Assembly (NCBI GenBank): GCA_947648875.1
Contig: CANSPM010000012.1
Span: 1-64,000, forward strand
Direction: 5' to 3'
Origin: an uncultured Lachnospiraceae bacterium
GTDB taxonomy: Bacteria; Bacillota; Clostridia; Lachnospirales; Lachnospiraceae
Length of the DNA: 64,000 bases
In this document: piece after piece, positions 1 through 7,275 of the stretch
How positions within the stretch are numbered: position 1 is the stretch's first letter
Layout of the letters: every line of letters begins with the position of its first letter
Made by a program: the position numbers and the translations under genes
The notes under the pieces: model-generated
The model's input: the letters and a program-made list of their open reading frames with translations, nothing else
What the model was told of the DNA's origin: nothing
The model's database searches: none

Positions 1-1
1 T

Positions 2-49
2 ATGACACCTCAGCAAAAGGAGGATGAGGAACTCAAAAAAGCAGCATAA
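2..49 (+). CDS. 3' end of a truncated upstream gene (possible)
   Basis: An open frame enters the window and stops with TAA at 47-49. The visible end is lysine- and glutamate-rich (it ends KKAA) and is followed at once by a hairpin and T-run. That fits a gene end, but only about 15 codons are visible and nothing identifies the product. Confidence 0.25.
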   Translation: MTPQQKEDEELKKAA

Positions 50-64
50 TCTTTCGGCTTTTTT
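35..64 (+). terminator. Putative intrinsic terminator
   Basis: AAAAAAGC at 35-42 pairs with GCTTTTTT at 57-64 around a 14-nt loop, and the right arm is itself a T-run. The stem is AT-rich and therefore weak. Its place right after the stop at 49 is what supports the call. Confidence 0.35.
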
Positions 65-74
65 GTCTAAAGTA

Positions 75-103
75 TTGACATAGGTCCAAGGTATTGATAA
101 AGT
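75..103 (+). promoter_or_regulatory. Possible sigma-A promoter
   Basis: TTGACA at 75-80 is separated by 17 nt from TAAAGT at 98-103 (four of six matches to TATAAT). It could drive the region ahead of map, but the start of map is more than 300 nt away. The 104-415 stretch holds only one doubtful small frame. Confidence 0.3.
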
Positions 104-224
104 GAAAAAGTATATAGATTACAGTTGGAAAGAATTTTATTCTTTGCCGGTCATATGCTGGTAGTTTGCAATTTTCAAATATGTATAATATAATCTTATA
201 TGGTACTGCTGAGAATTGGCGTAT

Positions 225-350
225 ATGCGTTTAAATGGAAGCATGAATGAGTTATTGACAGAAATCTTAGAAGGAAAGTCTATAGGTGACGGATGCTTTA
301 TGTTACGACGCGAAGCTTATAGCGTTTTACGTTTTGATGATGAAGGTTAG
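225..350 (+). CDS. Doubtful 41-aa ORF upstream of map
   Basis: ATG at 225 runs to TAG at 348-350 and encodes 41 residues, including MNELLTEILEG. There is no clear ribosome site and no recognised family. It could be a remnant of a longer gene or chance coding. It is listed because it is the only plausible coding content between 104 and 415. Confidence 0.18.
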   Translation: MRLNGSMNELLTEILEGKSIGDGCFMLRREAYSVLRFDDEG

Positions 351-415
351 TTGCATCGCAGTTTGTTCTTTGTACCATTTTTTTGCCGAATATTTAGAAG
401 GGAAAAGAGAAAACC

Positions 416-1285
416 ATGAAGATTTTTCCAAATGATGCCTGCTGGTGTGGGAGCCATCAAAAATATAAAAAATGTCATATGGGATTTGATAATATGCTTG
501 CGATGAAGAAACGTGAGGGATATGAAATACCAATACATAATATGATAAAGAATCCTCAGCAGATAGAGGCGATTAGGGAAAGTGCAAAACGTAATATTGA
601 GATTCTTGATTACGTTTCTGAACATATAAAAGAGGGCATGTCAACAGAGGATATAGATTGTCTTGTAGTAGAAAAAACGAAACAACTTGGAGCAATTGCT
701 GCCACCTTGAATTATGAGGGGTATTCTAAAAGTGTTTGTACTTCAATTAATAACGTGGTTTGTCATGGCATACCATCCAAAACCCAAATACTTCGGAGTG
801 GAGATATTATCACTGTTGATGCATCAACAATTTATAATGGTTTCTTCTCAGATTCGGCAAGGATGTTCATGATAGGAGACGTTAAGCCAGAAGTAGAAAG
901 ACTGGTTCGGGTCGCGAAGGAAAGCCTGGAAGTTGGATTGAAACAAGTTATTCCATGGAAAACCTTGGGAGATATGGCGGATGCAATTAATCAATTTGTA
1001 AAGAAGAATGGGTATTCCGTCGTTAGAGAAATTGGAGGCCATGGAGTCGGATTGGAGTTTCATGAAGAACCCTGGGTCAGTTATGTAGAGAAACCAGGAA
1101 AAGGAATGGTTATGGCTCCGGGAATGATTTTTACCATTGAACCGATGATAAACATGGGGAAAGCGGCGGTAGTGATGGATCGCGAGGATGGATGGACGGT
1201 TTATACGAATGATGGCCTGCCGTCAGCTCAATGGGAGATCATGGTACTTGTAACTGAGGATGGTCATGAAGTGCTCGCGTATTAG
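416..1285 (+). CDS. map: Methionine aminopeptidase, type I, with N-terminal SEC-C zinc motif
   Basis: Removes the initiator methionine from nascent cytosolic proteins. The 289-aa product begins with a SEC-C-like metal-binding motif, C-x-C-x8-C-H at residues 9-21 (Cys9, Cys11, Cys20, His21). SEC-C motifs in this family are thought to aid ribosome docking. The pita-bread catalytic domain fills the rest. Metal ligands are visible as the Asp of ITVDAS, the Asp of FSDSARMF, the His of GGHGVG, the Glu of FTIEPM and the Glu near the end in SAQWE. Length fits SEC-C-bearing MetAP1 forms, which are longer than the 250-aa minimal enzyme. A purine-rich ribosome site (AAGGGAAAAGAG) precedes the ATG. Its 3' end overlaps a truncated minus-strand fragment. 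Confidence 0.95.
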   Translation: MKIFPNDACWCGSHQKYKKCHMGFDNMLAMKKREGYEIPIHNMIKNPQQIEAIRESAKRNIEILDYVSEHIKEGMSTEDIDCLVVEKTKQLGAIAATLNYEGYSKSVCTSINNVVCHGIPSKTQILRSGDIITVDASTIYNGFFSDSARMFMIGDVKPEVERLVRVAKESLEVGLKQVIPWKTLGDMADAINQFVKKNGYSVVREIGGHGVGLEFHEEPWVSYVEKPGKGMVMAPGMIFTIEPMINMGKAAVVMDREDGWTVYTNDGLPSAQWEIMVLVTEDGHEVLAY

Positions 1286-1682
1286 TGTGCAAAACAGCCT
1301 CCATTATGTCTGAGGCTCTCTCATCATCTTCCCAAAGCCAGAATTTTTCAAGCATAAAAGGCTTGGATAGTTCATGATATGGAATATTATCCAAATCGTT
1401 AAAGCGGCGACCTTCAAACATATGATTGCAGCCGTTTCCAACTTCTTTCAAAAAAATGCGATATGCCGGAGACAATATAACTTTATGATGATTTTCAAAG
1501 GGTGCAATTTTATCTTCTGAAAGACATTCACCCATCTTGATGCCGCGCGTATTTACTTTCCCCCGAATCCGCTTTATCACTTTCTCATAATCTTTTGCTT
1601 CGTAAATCGGCATATCCAATACGCCTCTCATTCTGATTTGACGGTCAAAAGTATCGCACATTTTCCCATCGAAAACAATCAT
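1239..1682 (-). pseudogene. Truncated SMI1/KNR4 (SUKH)-like protein
   Basis: The 147-residue minus-strand frame carries the SUKH-family signature around residues 72-83 (SPAYRIFLKEVGNG), followed by a KPF..EKFWLWEDDE stretch as in SMI1/KNR4 relatives. Such proteins often act as immunity proteins for polymorphic toxins. The last 15 or so residues are simply the antisense of the map 3' end, so the natural C-terminus is missing and the gene looks cut off. The start is uncertain; an internal Met about 18 codons in is equally possible. No toxin gene is visible nearby. Read as a truncated leftover rather than a working gene. Confidence 0.5.
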
Positions 1683-2413
1683 GTTTTATGTTCGTTTCTT
1701 GAACGTATGGAATTTTGCCGTTGCCATTTCGCCGCCGAAAACGGGGAACAGGATTTTTTCAATCCTGCCGTGCCCCCGATCTCTCGGGCGTGGAACGTTT
1801 ATGTGAGGGTGCTAATATACAGATACCTTTTAACGCTAAAAAGACAAAAACGGGCCGAGCGTGACCATTCCATATAGGCAAGGTTAGCCAAAGCAAGGGA
1901 ACAAGCCATACAGCCGACAGTTGCCGAGGGAAAACGGCACAGAACCCACAGCAAAGGAAAGGGGGAGAAGGCAGTCATGCGGAAACTTGCCACGCATGTT
2001 GCTGATTTTCCCGACACCTTTAAAATGACTTGATTATTGTTTACCTTTAGGTAGCGATTTATTTTAAAGGTAAATCAGCTACCGTTTCTATTTTCAGAAA
2101 CCACAAAGACCGCACAGAAAGAACGAGGTAGCAGAAATAATTGAGAGCAGGAATGACGCAGGCATTGGAACAGACGAAACAGCGCGTAGCCAACGAAAAA
2201 ATTTATTTTCTTACAAGACCGATAGAAAAGAAAAATCTTGAATGATATAATGTGTTTGAAGCAGAGTGTCGAAATACGGCAAAAAACCGTTATTTTACGG
2301 GATATAACATATTTGCAACCCTACGTTGACAATGTTCAATTCAGAAAAGATAGAAAGTTACAGTCTAATCCGATAAGATTGACCTATCAAAACCAACCAA
2401 GGAGGACATATAT
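1683..2413. other. Gene-free stretch with mobile-element-like debris
   Basis: No intact gene is visible in about 730 nt. Several short inverted repeats occur: CAGGATT/AATCCTG near 1750, the terminator-like hairpin at 2050-2083, and a GTTTC/GAAAC pair near 2084-2100. A 30-codon frame at 2153-2245 (starting MTQALEQTKQ) resembles the end of a longer helical protein but is not recognised. The texture suggests remnants of an integrated element; that is inference. The XRE gene that follows has a TTGACA at 2326-2331 but only a poor -10. Confidence 0.4.
2050..2083. terminator. Hairpin, possible terminator
   Basis: The left arm at 2050-2061 (GGTAGCGATTTA) pairs with 2071-2083 (TAAATCAGCTACC), with one bulge. 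It is followed by a T-rich stretch at 2084-2094. An alternative pairing of TTACCTTTA with TAAAGGTAA overlaps it. No adjacent gene explains it, so it probably belonged to a lost element. Confidence 0.35.
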
Positions 2414-3196
2414 ATGACATTCGGAGAAAAATTGTTTAAGTTAAGAAAAGAGAAAGGTCTTTCACAGGAGGCACTTGCTGAACAAATCGGAACAACCAGA
2501 CAGGCGATTAGCAAGTGGGAAAATAATCAAGGATTTCCGGAAACAGAAAAGCTATTACAATTATCCAATATCTTTGAAACATCTATAGATTTTCTGCTGA
2601 AAAACGAGAAATCCTCTAACACAGAAAGCGAGAGAGGATATTATGTAAGCAAGGAAATGGCAACAGGATTTATTGCAAACCAGAAAAAAATAGGTAGATA
2701 TGTTGGTATAGGATTTATGTCGTGGGCATTGGCGGGAATACCATATGTTATGTTTGCATCTAATTTGACATGGCGCTTTTTGGGAATGGCAATTTTGATT
2801 ATCATAGGCATTAGTTCTTTGGTTTTAGGCTCGTTTTCGGAACAAGAGCAATATAAAGTTTTGAGAGAAGAACCTCTGATCTTTGATTATGCGTATTTGC
2901 AAGAATTATCTAATGCGTATCAAGCAAAAAAAAGAATTTATGTGGCTATGTCCGTTCCAAGTATTATATTATTTATTGTCGGTATTCTGGCAGTATCTTT
3001 AACTATGAGCGGCAAGTTTGTTTGGTCTGAGTACCATTCGTTTGTCTTTTTGGGACTGGCAATAGGACTTTTTGGATTTTGCTATTTTATAGGAGTTATG
3101 GGGGCTTACGAATTGCTGATTAAAAATGAGCAATATTCTTCTTGCCTGTCGTTTAAGATTAAACGCAAAATAAAAGATAAAATCAAAAATCTTTAA
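2414..3196 (+). CDS. XRE-family regulator with membrane-spanning C-terminal half
   Basis: The 260-aa protein has a helix-turn-helix of the Cro/C1 type at residues 7-60 (LSQEALAEQIG...RQAISKWE), a classical DNA-binding unit. The C-terminal half contains about four hydrophobic segments, roughly residues 95-115, 118-138, 175-200 and 208-232. Such membrane-tethered XRE proteins are common in Firmicutes and are thought to link membrane or envelope signals to transcription. A strong AAGGAGG site lies 9 nt before the ATG. A broken two-component system follows directly, and no intact target operon is beside it. The gene itself looks intact. Confidence 0.8.
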   Translation: MTFGEKLFKLRKEKGLSQEALAEQIGTTRQAISKWENNQGFPETEKLLQLSNIFETSIDFLLKNEKSSNTESERGYYVSKEMATGFIANQKKIGRYVGIGFMSWALAGIPYVMFASNLTWRFLGMAILIIIGISSLVLGSFSEQEQYKVLREEPLIFDYAYLQELSNAYQAKKRIYVAMSVPSIILFIVGILAVSLTMSGKFVWSEYHSFVFLGLAIGLFGFCYFIGVMGAYELLIKNEQYSSCLSFKIKRKIKDKIKNL

Positions 3197-3246
3197 TATC
3201 GTGTTACTAGCATTTTGGACAGAGGTAAAATAAGGGATGTGGCATT

Positions 3247-3655
3247 ATGCAAAGAATTTTGGTTGTCGAGGATGACCTGGATCTACGCTTTGACGAAACA
3301 TGGGCGTGTAGTGTTCTCTGTTGAAAATACAGGAGTACATATACCAACGGATCGTATTCGTAAACTGTTTGATGCGTTCTACCGTGTGGAACAATCAAGG
3401 AATGGGAAAACTGGCGGAAGCGGGCCTGGACTGTATATCGTGCAGGAAATACTGCGCCGGCATGAAAGTGTGTTTAGGGTCTGCAATACACAATTCGGAG
3501 TAAATTTTTTACAATTTGACAGAACTTGGAAAGGCGGCGGACGATTGGCCCGCCGTTTTCAACTACAATCAAATCACAAAAAAATCCCAAATGAATCGCA
3601 AAAAAGGATGATATTCTTTAGATACCTTCAAAGAAAGGATGGTGTTAATTTATGA
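3247..3655 (+). pseudogene. Response-regulator/histidine-kinase fusion scar
   Basis: An ATG at 3247 starts a response-regulator N-terminus (MQRILVVEDDLDLR) that shifts out of frame and stops at 3324. In a second frame from about 3287 the sequence encodes the C-terminal ATPase part of a sensor kinase: a VENTG N/G1-like segment, then RKLFDAFYRVEQSR and a G2-like GGSGPGLYIVQEIL. The junction shows that most of the regulator and the kinase sensor and His-box regions were deleted. The kinase end also runs on in an unnatural frame to 3655. This is a two-component operon reduced to its two ends and cannot make a working product. Confidence 0.75.
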
Positions 3656-4141
3656 ACACAAAAAAATGCTCGCAGTAGCTCTTGGCGGAGCGTTGCTTGT
3701 GGGATGCCTGACCGGGTGCGGAACTGTGGCGGCATTTCCGGAAGAAACCCCTCCACCCGGAGCAACTGCCCCGCAGGCGCCGGACGCGCCCGCCCAGATT
3801 ACCATTGCATATGCGGAAAACGATAGGGCCGCTACCAAAGTTTCTTATGAGGAATTATTCAAGCCCTATGAACAGTTTGGCCTGACCTACGACAGCGGCA
3901 AAAAGGACATACAATATCAGGGCGAGACGGTTCGATGGTTCGAGGACTACTATACCATTGAGGAGGGAACACAGGCCGGATATGACTTTTTCAACGATGC
4001 CAAGGCCAGAAACCGGCGGTATGCATTGTTCACCTGAATTTGGGGGAAGCGGTGTATTGTGCGGAAAATGCGGACGGCACAGTCTCGCTCTCTGTTTGGC
4101 ACGGTGAAATGATGACAGGAAAATGTTTGACAAATAAATAG
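3652..4141 (+). pseudogene. Frameshifted lipoprotein resembling the tail of M56/BlaR1-type proteins
   Basis: An ATG at 3652 with ribosome site AAAGAAAGG leads into a lipoprotein signal (MLAVALGG...LVGCLTGCG). The ATG is one base out of frame because of an A7 run at about 3660-3666; one extra A would give MNTKKMLAVALGG. The mature part contains FKPYEQFGLTYD and VRWFEDYYTIE, motifs I associate with C-terminal extensions of clostridial M56/BlaR1-like proteins. It breaks off near 4000, and a last piece in another frame ends at TAG 4139-4141. At least two lesions make this a pseudogene. It may have belonged with the two-component scar just upstream. Confidence 0.6.
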
Positions 4142-4155
4142 ATGAAATATACAAT
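4127..4155 (+). promoter_or_regulatory. Sigma-A promoter of the jet operon
   Basis: A perfect TTGACA at 4127-4132, a 17-nt spacer and TACAAT at 4150-4155 (five of six). Transcription would start near 4162, about 150 nt before jetA. It lies partly inside the decayed lipoprotein remnant. Confidence 0.75.
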
Positions 4156-4314
4156 AAAAATGAATGGAATAAATTGGCATGGAGATGCCGAGACTTAAAC
4201 ACAGAACCGGAAGCCTTGGCGGGCAGGAGAGCGGAGGCGTAGTAATAAGATATGCGGGAAAAAGAAACTTGATATGGAAAAAGCGTGTATTCAGTAACAT
4301 AAGAGGCTGATTCA

Positions 4315-5790
4315 ATGAAGATTAACGAAAAATTAGTGAAACCTGTGCGTGAGGCTAAGTATCTGGATGTGGAGAACACGGACAGATACCGTTCCATTGC
4401 CCGCCTGTTTTATCTGCATTATGAGAAACTGAAATATTGGATGTACCAGGAGGAGGTCTATGAGGAACTGACAGAGGACCCCTATTTTGCGGACTATACC
4501 ATGGAGCAATGCCAGCAGGATCTGGAGACACTGACGAGCTGGGGGAACCTGTCCACTATTCAGGACACGAAAAGGGTGTCCACCATAGAAGAATTTAAGA
4601 ACAAAAAATTTCGCTTCCAGCTTACGGAGACGACGGTGGAAATTGAGCGTATGGTAATCCGGCTGGAAAATTTGTTTATAGAGGGAGCGTCGCTGGAACC
4701 CACTCTTTTGGAGCGGCTGCGTATCGCCCTGGAAAAAACCGGGGAGATGCCCCGGAAGGAAGCGGAGCAGATCTACGGATGGTGGAGTGATCTGAACAGT
4801 GATTTCATCCGTTTAAATCAGAATTACCAGGATTATATGCGGGAATTAAACAGCGTAAAGGCGGAGGAGATGATGAAAACCAGGGAATTTCTGGTGTTTA
4901 AGGATCGCCTCACCGAGTATCTCCGGTCCTTCGTGAAAAGTCTTCAAATAAATGTGACCGCCATCGAGCAGGCCCTTCGGGACGTGCAGCCGGAGACGGT
5001 GAAATATGTGTTGGATCAGGTAACTTGTTATGAGCTGTCCATTCCTAGGATCGAAGCTGCTGTGGATGAACAGCTGATTTACGAGAGGATGAAAGGGAGA
5101 TGGGAAAATATCCGGAAATGGTTTGCGGGGACCGACGGGGCGGAGTCTGAGGCCATGAGAGTCTTTGACACCACCAATGAAGTGATTCGGAAGATTACCC
5201 GCTATGCCAATCGTCTCAGCGAACAGAATAACAGCGGAGCCAACCGCCGGGAGGAGTATCGGAAGCTCGCGGGGATGTTTGCCAGATGCAGGGATATTGA
5301 CGAGGCGCATAAGCTGGCGGCGATGGCTTTCGGCATGGAGAAGCCGTTGCACATAAAGGGAGACTTTCCGAGACAGACGGACAGTATCAACAGCGGGATC
5401 TTTGACGAAAAGCCCCAGGAAATTCTCATTCAGCCCCGCATACGGGGGTATCGGGAAAAATCCAGGCGTTCTGGCATAGAGGACAGAACCAGAGAGAAAG
5501 AGGCAGTGCGTCAGGCTATGGTGCGGCGGCTGGAGGAAGAGAGGATTCTGCTGAAAAGCTATATTCACCACGGAAGGCTGGAATTTGCGGCTCTGCCTCA
5601 GATCGAACCCCAGGTCAGGGATATCTTTCTGACCTGGCTCTCCAAGGGGCTGGAGAATAAAGCGCACTGCGGCAAAACGGAGGACGGACAGGCTTTTTCC
5701 GTCATATTAGAGGATGAGGGGAAAACCTGTACTCTGCAATGTACCGACGGCACGTTTCGCATGCCTGCATATACCATAGTGTTTGAATGA
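4315..5790 (+). CDS. jetA: Wadjet subunit JetA (type III-like, TIGR02677/DUF2397 family)
   Basis: A 491-aa mostly helical protein, read as the kleisin-like subunit of a Wadjet SMC complex, which senses circular plasmid DNA by loop extrusion and leads to its cleavage. The N-terminus (residues 15-60: LDVENTDRYRSIARLFYLHYEKLKYWMYQEEVY) matches my recollection of the DUF2397 opening, with a winged-helix-like region and then a long helical core. The assignment rests mainly on the following three genes being in the jetB-jetC-jetD order. AGAGG lies before the ATG, and a strong promoter is 160 nt upstream. Basic, glutamine- and glutamate-rich helices near residues 380-420 may contact the SMC partner. 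The gene looks intact. Confidence 0.8.
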   Translation: MKINEKLVKPVREAKYLDVENTDRYRSIARLFYLHYEKLKYWMYQEEVYEELTEDPYFADYTMEQCQQDLETLTSWGNLSTIQDTKRVSTIEEFKNKKFRFQLTETTVEIERMVIRLENLFIEGASLEPTLLERLRIALEKTGEMPRKEAEQIYGWWSDLNSDFIRLNQNYQDYMRELNSVKAEEMMKTREFLVFKDRLTEYLRSFVKSLQINVTAIEQALRDVQPETVKYVLDQVTCYELSIPRIEAAVDEQLIYERMKGRWENIRKWFAGTDGAESEAMRVFDTTNEVIRKITRYANRLSEQNNSGANRREEYRKLAGMFARCRDIDEAHKLAAMAFGMEKPLHIKGDFPRQTDSINSGIFDEKPQEILIQPRIRGYREKSRRSGIEDRTREKEAVRQAMVRRLEEERILLKSYIHHGRLEFAALPQIEPQVRDIFLTWLSKGLENKAHCGKTEDGQAFSVILEDEGKTCTLQCTDGTFRMPAYTIVFE

Positions 5791-5817
5791 GGCGGTGACT
5801 TTGGAACATAAAACATA

Positions 5818-6019
5818 TAAACAGCATATGCCTCCCAAGGGCCCGGAAACATTGCTGATCATAGTATGGGCAGGAATGATTCTGTGAGAAAGGTACAAAG
5901 GGGGATGCACGGAACTACAAAACAGCGTATGGGCTATCAGCGCTCTAAATCATTGCGGACTACGGAATGGGCAGGAATGATTCTGCGGGAAAGGTACTGA
6001 TGGGGGATATGCGGAATTA
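5818..6019 (+). repeat. Imperfect 101-bp tandem duplication between jetA and jetB
   Basis: Two diverged copies lie at offset 101: 5818-5918 and 5919-6019. The best-kept core, ATGGGCAGGAATGATTCTG, occurs at 5866 and again at 5967. Both copies carry a GGGGGAT-type purine tract after the core. The 249-nt jetA-jetB gap has no other feature, and its function is unknown. Confidence 0.75.
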
Positions 6020-6039
6020 GAATAAGGAACATAACCGAA

Positions 6040-7161
6040 ATGAATACTTTGGAAACGCTGCTTGGCAGAAGGTGGATTTTGAAGGCCAGGGACAAAGAAC
6101 TGTATTACAGGATGAAGGATGAGGTGGGAACCGTCAAAAAATTCCTCACGGAAAAAATGGGCTATCAGGTTATTGTAAACCCCTATCTGGTAAAGGTGGA
6201 AAAGGTTCCCGCCAAACCCCAGCGCTGGATGGGTATTCTGGATTTCACCCAGCCCATAGAATACGCCTTTTTCTGCCTGATTCTGATGTTTCTGGAAGAC
6301 AAGGAGGCCCAGGAGCAATTTGTGCTGTCGGAACTCACGGAGTATGTGCAGGGGCAGTATGAAGAAGAGCAGATCGACTGGACGGTATACAGTTATCGGC
6401 GGCATCTGATAAAAGTGATGAAATACTGTGTGACAGAGGGAATCCTGAATGTGGACGACGGCAGCGAGGAAGGCTTTGCCAGAGATTACAGCGGCGAAGT
6501 GCTGTATGAGAACACAGGTGTCTCCCGCTTTTTTATGCGTAATTTTACCCAGAATATTATGGACTATTCCAGCTATGCGGATTTTATGAAGGCAGACTGG
6601 ATTGATGTGGATGAGGACCGGGGAATTGTGAGGAGGCAACGGATCTACCGGAGCCTGCTGATGACTATGGGAATCTATCGCTCCCAGGAGAATGAGGAGG
6701 ATTTCGCCTACCTGAGAAACTACCGAAATTTGATACAGGCAGAGCTGGAAGGATTTATTCCCTGCGAATTGCAGGTATACCGCAGCAGCGCCTTCCTGAT
6801 ATTGGGGGAGGACAGCCATATGGGCCGGTGCGTTCCGGAGGAAAATACGCTCTCGGACATTGCTCTTCTGTGCGGACTGCTGCTGCGTGAGAAAGTGGAC
6901 GGGGGTGAGTATGAAGTGGAGAAGGATGAAAACATACGGATATCCCGGGAGGCGTTCAGGGGGCTGCTACAGGAGTGCAGGGATCGGTTTGGAAAGGGAT
7001 TTATCAAGACCTACCGGGAGATACTGACAGAGGAGTTTTACCGGGAGATATCCGCCTATCTGATCGATCTGGAACTGGTGGAAGCGCAGAGGGACGATGT
7101 CCTGATCAGGCCGGTACTGGGCAGAGTGGTGGGGAAATACCCGGCGGATTTTGAGACATAG
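6040..7161 (+). CDS. jetB: Wadjet subunit JetB (type III-like, TIGR02678/DUF2398 family)
   Basis: A 373-aa protein, read as the MksE/kite-like accessory subunit that bridges the kleisin and the SMC heads. The N-terminus (TLETLLGRRWILKARDKELYYRMKDE, then a LVKVEKVPA segment near residue 50) matches the DUF2398 pattern as I know it. It contains winged-helix-like segments and no catalytic motif, as expected. No strong ribosome site is visible before the ATG, only a purine-rich GGAAC stretch. The gene sits 249 nt after jetA, and the gap is filled by a tandem duplication, which is unusual for a tight Wadjet operon. The identity depends on gene order as well as similarity. Confidence 0.78.
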   Translation: MNTLETLLGRRWILKARDKELYYRMKDEVGTVKKFLTEKMGYQVIVNPYLVKVEKVPAKPQRWMGILDFTQPIEYAFFCLILMFLEDKEAQEQFVLSELTEYVQGQYEEEQIDWTVYSYRRHLIKVMKYCVTEGILNVDDGSEEGFARDYSGEVLYENTGVSRFFMRNFTQNIMDYSSYADFMKADWIDVDEDRGIVRRQRIYRSLLMTMGIYRSQENEEDFAYLRNYRNLIQAELEGFIPCELQVYRSSAFLILGEDSHMGRCVPEENTLSDIALLCGLLLREKVDGGEYEVEKDENIRISREAFRGLLQECRDRFGKGFIKTYREILTEEFYREISAYLIDLELVEAQRDDVLIRPVLGRVVGKYPADFET

Positions 7162-7275
7162 CTTTACAAAAACGGGGGCGAAAATCTGTTGCGACAGTTT
7201 CACAGAGTTGCCAGGGAGTCGATGGCAGCGCTCCGTTTTGAGGCCGCAAACGCGGAAAAGAAAGAGGGACCACAT

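Noticed and set aside
1683..2413. Intact integrative element or insertion sequence
   Set aside because: No integrase, transposase or paired terminal repeats can be found; only short hairpins and small frames remain.
5950..6819. 289-aa minus-strand frame over jetB
   Set aside because: Antisense shadow; the plus-strand gene fits operon order and family.
7189..7275. N-terminal extension of JetC from TTG 7189
   Set aside because: No ribosome site, and the SMC head begins right after ATG 7276, which has a good site.
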